NCBI RefSeq assembly: GCF_003315615.1 | Contig: NZ_PDCH01000007.1 | Location: 1 to 64,000 of the forward strand | Direction: 5' to 3' | DNA: 64,000 bases | Origin: Bifidobacterium xylocopae | Lineage (GTDB): Bacteria > Actinomycetota > Actinomycetes > Actinomycetales > Bifidobacteriaceae | Shown: positions 55,117 through 64,000 of the stretch, one piece after another | Position numbering within the stretch: position 1 is the first letter of the stretch | Layout of the letters: the number at the start of each line of letters is the position of its first letter | Made by a program: the position numbers and the translations under genes | The notes under the pieces: model-generated | The model's database searches: none | What the model was told of the DNA's origin: nothing | The model's input: only the letters and a program-made list of their open reading frames with translations

Positions 55117-56064
55117 TCAGGATTCGTCGCCGCGCTGCTTGCGCACCTTCTGGGCCAGCTGGAGCAGACGGCGGATGCGGCCGGCGATCGCGTCCTTTGT
55201 GACCGGCGGGTCGGCCAGTCGACCCAGCTCCTCCAGACTGGCGTCCCGGTGGTCCAGACGGAGCTGGCCAGCGGCACGCAGGTTCTCCGGAATGTCGTCG
55301 CCCAGGATCCTGAACGCCTCGGTCACCTTGGCCGAGGCCTCTACTGCCGCCTTTGCCGACCGGCGCATATTGGCGTCGTCGAAGTTCGCCAGACGGTTCG
55401 CCTTGCCCCGTGATTCGCCATCCGAACGCTTGCCGGTCCACTCGCGTGCCGCCTTCGGTGCGCCGATCAGGTTGAGCATGCGTTCGATGGCATCCGGATC
55501 GCGCAGGGTCACACGTTCGGAGGAACGCACTTGCCGGGCCTTGGCCTTGATACCCAGCCGGCGGGCCGCCTGAACCAAGGCCAGGGCGGCTTCGGATCCA
55601 GGGCAGACAATCTCGAGGTAGGATGCCTTGCCAGGGTCGGACAATTCGCCGTGAGCCAGGAAGGCACCCCTCCAAGCGGCTTTTATCTGTGAGATGTTTC
55701 CCGATACGATGTCCTCGGGCAGGCCCCTGACAGGGCGTTTGCGACGGTCGAGAAGCCCTGTCTGGAGAGCAAGGGCGCCCCCTGCGCGTAGGACACGGAC
55801 CGAGTAGCGGCGGGCTTGACCGGTCGGGGTCTGCCGGGCCACCTCGATGAGGTCTGAATCGTGGCCATAGATGTCACGGATGGTGTTCTGCAGCCATTGG
55901 GCGGCGGGTAGTGAGTCGAACTGGGCTTCGACGACGATGTGGCGCTGGATGATATGCAAGCCGCCGCCGAAACGGATCATCGCCGCGGACTGGGCTTTCT
56001 TGGCTTGCGGCAACTCCCCGTCGATGCCGGCGAGTTCGCTTTTGACGTCATCCAGTAGGGCCAA
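55117..56064 (-). CDS. whiA: Sporulation/cell-division regulator WhiA
   Basis: A 315-residue DNA-binding protein: an N-terminal LAGLIDADG homing-endonuclease-like domain without nuclease function, and a C-terminal helix-turn-helix ([25 protein letters not shown]). In Streptomyces it drives division genes with WhiB. The proposed start is TTG 56064, because AGGAGG lies 7 bases upstream and it yields [11 protein letters not shown], matching the family start; ATG 56088 (MRIVGG) is the alternative. It lies in the order rapZ-whiA but without yvcK between them. Confidence 0.92.
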   Translation of the reverse strand: MALLDDVKSELAGIDGELPQAKKAQSAAMIRFGGGLHIIQRHIVVEAQFDSLPAAQWLQNTIRDIYGHDSDLIEVARQTPTGQARRYSVRVLRAGGALALQTGLLDRRKRPVRGLPEDIVSGNISQIKAAWRGAFLAHGELSDPGKASYLEIVCPGSEAALALVQAARRLGIKAKARQVRSSERVTLRDPDAIERMLNLIGAPKAAREWTGKRSDGESRGKANRLANFDDANMRRSAKAAVEASAKVTEAFRILGDDIPENLRAAGQLRLDHRDASLEELGRLADPPVTKDAIAGRIRRLLQLAQKVRKQRGDES

Positions 56065-56240
56065 GACCCGTCCTCCTACGATTCTCATGCGATTTACCAG
56101 GGCCCGCCCCATGCATGGGGATGCGACCACCGGACTACTGTGTTACCGAATCTCTTGGACAAATGACAGCATTCACGAATGCCTGAACCAGTCCAAGGCA
56201 AGATAAGGTTACCCGTCACTCGGGACTGGCGTCGTATCAC

Positions 56241-57173
56241 CTATACCTTGCTCTTTCGGGGCAGCTCTCGGGCCGAAACGGTTACATCCAGCCCCTGTTC
56301 GCGCAGGCGGCCCGCCAATTCCTCGCTCATGGCCACTGACCGGTGCTGTCCGCCGGTGCAGCCGATGGCGATATTCACATAATGCTTGTCCTCCTGGGCG
56401 TAGCCCCGGATCGCAATCGAAATGGCTGCACTGTACGCATCCAAAAATTCCCGGGCCCCTTGACTTCCCATGACATAGTCACGCACCGGCTTGTCCCTGC
56501 CAGTCATCTCGCGCAGATTGGATACCCAATATGGATTGGGGAGGAAACGGACGTCGGCGACAAAATCCGCATCGATCGGAACGCCGTATTTGAATCCGAA
56601 ACTGAAGATATGCACGGCAACCGTGGAAGGCCCTTTACCCAGTAGCGAGTCATAGAGACGGGTCGAAAGCTGGTGGATGGTCAGCGAGGAGGTGTCGATG
56701 ACGACATCCGCCCGTTCCTTGAGCCCTTCCATGAGCCGTCGCTCCTTCCTGACCCCGTCGATCAGGCGGCCGGAGCCTTGGAGGGGGTGGGGGCGGCGGA
56801 CCGATTCGAAACGGGCGATCAGCACCTGGTCGCTGGCATCCAGGAAGAGGATGCGGCATTTTACACCCAAGTCGTCCAAATGCCCAAGGACCGTGTTCAG
56901 ATCATCGAAGTAGGCGCGGGATCGCACGTCAATCACGGCAGCCAGCCGGTGGATTTTGCTGCCGGCTGTGGTCATCAGATCGACCATGGGGACCAGCAGC
57001 TTGGGAGGCAGGTTATCGACCACATACCAGCCCATATCCTCCAGGCTGTCGGCGGCCTGGGATCGCCCCGCCCCGGACATGCCGGTGATCAGCATGACCT
57101 CGAAGCCTTCCAGGGGGGAAGGCATGGATGATTTCCGGGTAGCATCAGGTCGTGTCCGTGTATCCTCGTTCAT
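56241..57173 (-). CDS. rapZ: RapZ/YvcJ-family nucleotide-binding regulator
   Basis: A P-loop protein that binds nucleotides; in E. coli it controls GlmS through a small RNA, in Gram-positives the role is less clear. The 310-residue protein has Walker A GMSGAGRSQ (about 31-39, the family usually has GxSGAGKS; Arg here), VVDNLPPKLL and the C-terminal YVNIAIGCTGGQHRSVA. The ATG overlaps the aroE stop (ATGA). A gap of 176 bases separates it from whiA. Confidence 0.93.
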   Translation of the reverse strand: MNEDTRTRPDATRKSSMPSPLEGFEVMLITGMSGAGRSQAADSLEDMGWYVVDNLPPKLLVPMVDLMTTAGSKIHRLAAVIDVRSRAYFDDLNTVLGHLDDLGVKCRILFLDASDQVLIARFESVRRPHPLQGSGRLIDGVRKERRLMEGLKERADVVIDTSSLTIHQLSTRLYDSLLGKGPSTVAVHIFSFGFKYGVPIDADFVADVRFLPNPYWVSNLREMTGRDKPVRDYVMGSQGAREFLDAYSAAISIAIRGYAQEDKHYVNIAIGCTGGQHRSVAMSEELAGRLREQGLDVTVSARELPRKSKV

Positions 57174-58222
57174 CCGATGACCCCCCTCATGGCTTCGTTC
57201 ATATCCCTGATCGGAATGCGGTCCACCGGGGTACCCGTCATCAGGGCAACCTGGCGGACGGCCTGGTAGAGCAGCATCCGTTCACCGCCCAAGGCTACCC
57301 CTCCCCTTCGTGCCCGCCAAACCCGCACCAGTCGACTGGGTCTTGGGTCGTAGGCCACATCCAGAAGCACACGCCTTGGGCCGGTTGACGTCTCCACAGG
57401 CTGTAGAGCGGCGATGGAATCAGCCAACGAATCCGCTGCATAGGCCGGCAGGGTGGAGACCACCAGACCGGCATCTTCCATGATGTCTGCCCCATGCTCC
57501 ATGTCGACCGCTTCCACCCGCTCGAAATCCAGCGATCGTGCCAGATCGACCGCCTTGGCCGCTCTTGCCGTATCCCTTGCGACGATTGTGACGCCATGGA
57601 TTCCCATACAGTGGTATGCGGCCAATGCCGAACAGGCGGTGGCTCCGCTGCCGATAACGACCGCGGCGGTTCCGGCTCCCGGGAAACCGCTGAAATGCCG
57701 GGTCATGGTCGATCCGGCGGCGAATCCATCGATCAGGGGTCTAGGATCGAAAGCGGACGAATCCCCATGGGCGGACAGTCCCTCCGCCAGTGCGCAGACG
57801 ATGCCCTCGACATCGGTGTTGTATAGAGCCAGGCGTGGTCGCTTCCGGCCACCACCGCAGGTGGAGGGCCCGGGACCGTGCCAGTCCAGGATCGCGGTGT
57901 TCGCGATACCCAGACGGACCGACCATGGGTCGCAGGCGCAGCCCATCCCCATGACCTCCCGTTTCAAGGGCATGGTCAGACTTAGCCCCACCCATGAGGC
58001 GTCCAGTGAGGAAAGGAAAGCCGGCAAACCACCCGCCCCAACTTCGGCCCGCCGGTATGTCCAAGCGGCAAGGCCGAGGGCCCTGTATGCGGCCTGGTGC
58101 AGCAGCGGGGAAAGAGAATGGGTTATCGGCGAACCGAGTACCGCGCAGTGCATGGACCCGTCAGCGGCAATCCCGCCGACCTCTTCGTGAGATGGAGCTT
58201 CGGTCGGATAGTCAGGCCTCAT
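57170..58222 (-). CDS. aroE: Shikimate dehydrogenase
   Basis: Reduces 3-dehydroshikimate to shikimate with NADPH in aromatic amino acid synthesis. The 350-residue product is longer than the usual ~270-290. The substrate site has GSPITHSLSPLLH (about 30-42), the catalytic Lys lies in MPLKREV, the Asp in YNTDVEG, and VVIGSGATACSALAAY is the NADPH-binding loop. It overlaps uvrC by 11 bases and rapZ by 4. Confidence 0.88.
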   Translation of the reverse strand: MRPDYPTEAPSHEEVGGIAADGSMHCAVLGSPITHSLSPLLHQAAYRALGLAAWTYRRAEVGAGGLPAFLSSLDASWVGLSLTMPLKREVMGMGCACDPWSVRLGIANTAILDWHGPGPSTCGGGRKRPRLALYNTDVEGIVCALAEGLSAHGDSSAFDPRPLIDGFAAGSTMTRHFSGFPGAGTAAVVIGSGATACSALAAYHCMGIHGVTIVARDTARAAKAVDLARSLDFERVEAVDMEHGADIMEDAGLVVSTLPAYAADSLADSIAALQPVETSTGPRRVLLDVAYDPRPSRLVRVWRARRGGVALGGERMLLYQAVRQVALMTGTPVDRIPIRDMNEAMRGVIG

Positions 58223-60563
58223 CGTTCTTCCCTTCCCCGTCGTCTCCGGTGTGCAACGCCTGGTAGATGGACTCGGCCTTCTTGTGCCCTATGCCCTTGA
58301 CGGTCTCCAGTTCCTCGACCGAAGCCTGGCGCATCCGCCGCACCGATCCGAAGGCACGCAGGAGACGCTTCTGATAGGCCTGTCCCACCCCCGGTATGTC
58401 GTCCAAGGCGGACCGGAGGGACCCCTTGCGCCGGGTCTGCCGGTGGTAGGTAATCGCGAAGCGGTGGGATTCGTCACGCACCCGCTGCAGGAGGTACATC
58501 CCCTGGGATTGCCGCTTGAGGATGATCGGATAGTCATCGTCCGGTGTCCAGACCTCCTCAAGGCGCTTGGCCAGGCCGCACAGGGCCACATCACCGACCC
58601 CGGAGTCGACCAGGGCCCGGGCTGCGGCCTGGACCTGCGGCTTGCCGCCATCCACGACGATCAGATTGGGCTTGTAAGCGAAGTGCCGTGGCTGGGTATT
58701 CTGTTGGACGATCTCGGAACGGTCCACCGTGTCCTTGCGGTCCACGGCGTCGCTGCTATCCGCGATCGCCTTGCCGGCCTGACGCTCATTCTCGATGCTT
58801 TCACCCGAGTCACCCGCGACATTGCCGTGCCGGAAACGCCGGGTCAGTGTCTCATAGATGGCCGAAGTGTCGTCCAGGGCGCCTCTGCCGTCCTCACCTC
58901 TGATGGCGAAACGCCGGTATTCGGATTTCTTGGCCACCGCGTCCTCGAAGACCACCATCGAGGCGACCTGGAAGGCTCCTCCGACCGTGTTCGATATGTC
59001 ATAGCATTCGATACGCAGTGGAGCCTGTTTGAGGCCAAGGGCCTTGGCCACGTCGTTCATAGCCGCGGTCCTGGCGCCCAGATCGGAGATCCGGCTCATC
59101 TTGGAACGTTGAAGGGATTGGCGCGCGTTGGCGCCGGCCCTGTCCATCAGCGCCTTCTTTTCCCCTCGGCTGGCCACGCGGATGGTCACCGCCCCCCCAC
59201 GCAGGCCCGACAGCCAAGCCTCCAGTTCCTCGGTGCGGTCCGGCTGGACCGGTACCAGAACCTCCCGAGGCACAGGCGATATGGGCTCCAAAAGATCGGC
59301 CCGTCCGGTCTGCTCCTGGTGTTCGTGGCGGGCCTTCGTCGCCTTGGCCCGCTTGGCTGCGTCCAACGCTGTGACCCGCTGGGTAGACCCCAGTGCATCC
59401 CGGCGCTGGCTCACCTCGATCGAGGCGTCGTCACCGGCGGGCAGTTCCAGGGGCGGCAGTGACGGATCCTCCTCCCGCCGGTGTTCGGAGACCAGATCTG
59501 AGTAGACTTGGATGATCAAGTCGCCCATCAGCTCCCCGTCACTGACATCCTCCACGCGCTCCACCGACCAGGACCGCTCACCACGTATGGAGCCTGCCCG
59601 TACGAAGAAGGCGTGGACCGAAGCCTCAAGCTCATCCGAGGCCATGCCGAATACGTCGGCATCGACATCGGAATTGAATACGACCGAATTCTGCTCGATG
59701 ACGGTTTCCAGCATGGCGATCTGGTCACGGATACGCGCGGCTTGTTCGAAGTCGAGATCGGCACTGGCCGCTTTCATGGCACGGTTCAGGCCCGCCTTGT
59801 ATGACTTGCCCAGGCGGCCGGTCATGACTCCGACCAGCTCGGCGACGAGCTTGCGATGCTCCTGGGGGGTGATCCTGTCCACACAGGGTGCCGAGCATTT
59901 GCCAATCGATGCCAGTAGGCATGGCCGCCCTGATAAGCGGGCCTTGTGGAAGACCCCTGGGGTGCATGTGCGGACCGGGTAGGTTTTGAGCAGGGCGTCG
60001 AGGGTGTGGCGCACATCCCAGACCTTGGCATAGGGGCCGAAGTATCGGGTGTCGCGCCGCTTGCGCACCCGGGTCATCCATACGCGCGGCACTTCCTCCC
60101 CCACCGAGACCGCCAGGTACGGGTAGGTCTTGTCATCGCGGAAGACCACGTTGAAACGTGGGTCGAACTCCTTGATCCAGGTGTACTCCAGTGTCAGGGA
60201 CTCCAGCTCAGTGCCTACCACGGTCCACTCCAGGCTGCGGGCCGTCAGCACCATGGTCTGGGTCCGGGGGTGCAGGTTCGACAGTGGCTGGAAGTAGTTG
60301 CTCAGACGGTTACGCAGGTTCTTGGCCTTGCCCACGTAGATGACGCGGCCTTCCCCATCCCGCCACTTGTATACGCCAGGCTGTGCAGGTATGTCACTGG
60401 CTTGGGGGCGGAAAAGGTCACGGCTGTCACCCAGGAGCGGGGCTCCGTTCCCGTTGACCGATTGCACCCGGGGGTCGGAGCCTGCCGTTGACGACTCGAT
60501 CAGGGTCTGGGCCGTCTTGCGCCAGACCCCTGACGAGTGCCGTTCGAAGCAGCTTCTGGACAT
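58212..60563 (-). CDS. uvrC: UvrABC system protein C (excinuclease subunit)
   Basis: Incises damaged DNA on both sides of a lesion after UvrA/UvrB. The 783-residue product has the GIY-YIG nuclease (PGVYKWRDGEGRVIYVGKAKNLRNRLSNYF), zinc-like cysteines, a UVR motif region, the RNase H-like C-terminal nuclease (PNLIVVDGGKPQV) and two helix-hairpin-helix motifs (DDIPGVGQAYQKRLL, VKGIGHKKAESIYQAL). It is long; two Asp/Ser/Lys-rich insertions (about 365-430, 580-615) account for much of this. The start may lie downstream, since the first ~50 residues are not family-like; the ATG abuts the uvrA stop. Confidence 0.94.
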   Translation of the reverse strand: MSRSCFERHSSGVWRKTAQTLIESSTAGSDPRVQSVNGNGAPLLGDSRDLFRPQASDIPAQPGVYKWRDGEGRVIYVGKAKNLRNRLSNYFQPLSNLHPRTQTMVLTARSLEWTVVGTELESLTLEYTWIKEFDPRFNVVFRDDKTYPYLAVSVGEEVPRVWMTRVRKRRDTRYFGPYAKVWDVRHTLDALLKTYPVRTCTPGVFHKARLSGRPCLLASIGKCSAPCVDRITPQEHRKLVAELVGVMTGRLGKSYKAGLNRAMKAASADLDFEQAARIRDQIAMLETVIEQNSVVFNSDVDADVFGMASDELEASVHAFFVRAGSIRGERSWSVERVEDVSDGELMGDLIIQVYSDLVSEHRREEDPSLPPLELPAGDDASIEVSQRRDALGSTQRVTALDAAKRAKATKARHEHQEQTGRADLLEPISPVPREVLVPVQPDRTEELEAWLSGLRGGAVTIRVASRGEKKALMDRAGANARQSLQRSKMSRISDLGARTAAMNDVAKALGLKQAPLRIECYDISNTVGGAFQVASMVVFEDAVAKKSEYRRFAIRGEDGRGALDDTSAIYETLTRRFRHGNVAGDSGESIENERQAGKAIADSSDAVDRKDTVDRSEIVQQNTQPRHFAYKPNLIVVDGGKPQVQAAARALVDSGVGDVALCGLAKRLEEVWTPDDDYPIILKRQSQGMYLLQRVRDESHRFAITYHRQTRRKGSLRSALDDIPGVGQAYQKRLLRAFGSVRRMRQASVEELETVKGIGHKKAESIYQALHTGDDGEGKNDEA

Positions 60564-63587
<3,024 letters not shown>

Positions 63588-63621
63588 GCGCTCCCTCGAT
63601 GCCAGATTGTCCGGAGCCACC

Positions 63622-63651
63622 ATACTATCGCAGAGGCACCACAATTTCGAA
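63622..63651 (-). promoter_or_regulatory. Candidate promoter of uvrA
   Basis: On the - strand TTCGAA (63651-63646), an 18-base spacer and TAGTAT (63627-63622) lie 35 bases before the ATG. The -35 lies within the end of the LexA box, so LexA binding would block polymerase. Inferred by eye. Confidence 0.5.
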
Positions 63652-63662
63652 CATGTGTTCGA
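63647..63662. promoter_or_regulatory. LexA (SOS) box upstream of uvrA
   Basis: A 16-base sequence with arms TCGAAC and GTTCGA around ATGT, a near-perfect palindrome and a full match to the actinobacterial LexA consensus CGAAC-N4-GTTCG. It overlaps the presumed uvrA -35. It sits 128 bases from the divergent gene at 63790 and could also act on that promoter. Confidence 0.88.
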
Positions 63663-63789
63663 CTTGGGCGAACCGGGGATTCACCCTGAGTCGATCGCCC
63701 CCGCCAGACCCACATGGAGCCGGTCCGCCCTAGAATGGTACGGGTAGCGGCGCCGGGCCAGAACACATCCACCGGCAGAAGGAGCATCA

Positions 63790-64000
63790 ATGGACCCGCA
63801 GGATAAGAGCGAACTACAGACATCATCACCGATGCGGGAGGGCGAGGAAGAAGCCAGAACCCCATCCACCACACAAGCGGAGCTTACCGCCGAGGAATCG
63901 GCGACGCGTTCGGACCGGACCGCGTTAAGGAAAGGCCGGCTGGTCGAAGATGTCATCCTCTGGATCGCCTGGGTGGCCATGGTCGCCTTCAACGGTTACG
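63790..64000 (+). CDS. N-terminal part of a membrane protein (runs off the window)
   Basis: A frame of 70 codons opens at ATG 63790 behind AAGGAG (63779-63784) and continues past the window end without a stop. It begins with about 50 polar residues (Glu, Ser, Thr-rich) and then a hydrophobic stretch (VILWIAWVAMVAF), probably the first membrane segment. The family cannot be named from this fragment. It is divergent from uvrA and close to the LexA box. Confidence 0.7.
   Translation, partial: MDPQDKSELQTSSPMREGEEEARTPSTTQAELTAEESATRSDRTALRKGRLVEDVILWIAWVAMVAFNGY

Noticed and set aside
58251-59462. 403-codon frame opposite uvrC
   Set aside because: Typical mirror frame of a high-GC gene. uvrC domains are unambiguous on the other strand.

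Overview
This window is a chromosomal, housekeeping-rich stretch from a high-GC Gram-positive bacterium, an actinobacterium. Several traits point to the Bifidobacteriaceae: a fused cytidylate kinase-Der GTPase, a fused PafB-PafC regulator, a eukaryotic-type UDP-glucose pyrophosphorylase, RbpA, a GarA/FtsR locus without gcvH, LexA boxes of the GAAC-N4-GTTC type, and adjacent transketolase and transaldolase genes as used in the bifid shunt. Actinobacteria is very likely and Bifidobacterium or a close relative is likely. The species cannot be fixed from sequence reading alone. I saw no prophage, insertion sequence, CRISPR array or genomic island.

Layout. 1-11.7 kb (+ strand): a strikingly C-rich tract, then rpsB-tsf, pyrH-frr-cdsA-rlmN-lgt-rpe, then a CDP-alcohol phosphotransferase, DUF881-sbp-DUF881, an FHA (GarA/OdhI-like) protein and a MerR (FtsR-like) regulator. 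The order of this last block matches the mycobacterial pgsA2-to-garA-to-MerR locus, minus gcvH. 12-20 kb (- strand): a HAD phosphatase, rbpA, a HelY-type helicase, a small membrane protein, the PafBC fusion and UDP-glucose pyrophosphorylase. tRNA-Pro(GGG) follows at 20.1 kb. 20.6-30.1 kb: a membrane-anchored unknown, a PEBP protein, cmk-der, rluB, an aquaporin with an acidic tail, a DUF3017-like protein overlapping it antisense, a succinate-semialdehyde-type dehydrogenase, a polytopic membrane protein and apt. 30.2-33.8 kb: yebC-ruvC-ruvA-ruvB-yajC, read leftward. 34-40 kb: thrS, then pgsA-patA-pimA (phosphatidylinositol mannoside synthesis), preceded by a PAC2 protein. 40.4-40.9 kb: four tRNAs (Gly, Cys, Val, Val). 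41.4-46.4 kb: a DHA2-type MFS exporter, a small membrane protein, a methyltransferase, uppP and a fructosamine-kinase-like gene. 46.5-48.8 kb: hrcA-dnaJ. 49-55 kb: tkt-tal (rightward), and secG, tpiA and pgk (leftward). 55-63.6 kb: uvrA-uvrC-aroE-rapZ-whiA (leftward). The start of one more membrane protein runs off the right edge.

Functional links. DNA repair is well represented (uvrA, uvrC, ruvABC, and pafBC as a likely damage-response activator). LexA boxes sit in front of uvrA and, unusually, between ruvC and ruvA inside the ruv cluster. Envelope biogenesis is the second theme: cdsA, lgt, uppP, the PIM operon, yajC, secG. Central sugar metabolism is the third: rpe, tkt, tal, tpiA, pgk, UDP-glucose pyrophosphorylase. 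Long perfect hairpins lie between convergent genes and between tkt/tal and pgk/tpiA. Four long homopolymer runs (C20, G12, C10, G12) lie only in intergenic DNA. They, the GarA-like protein and the ruvA LexA box are the most interesting items. I found no convincing wholly new multi-gene system.
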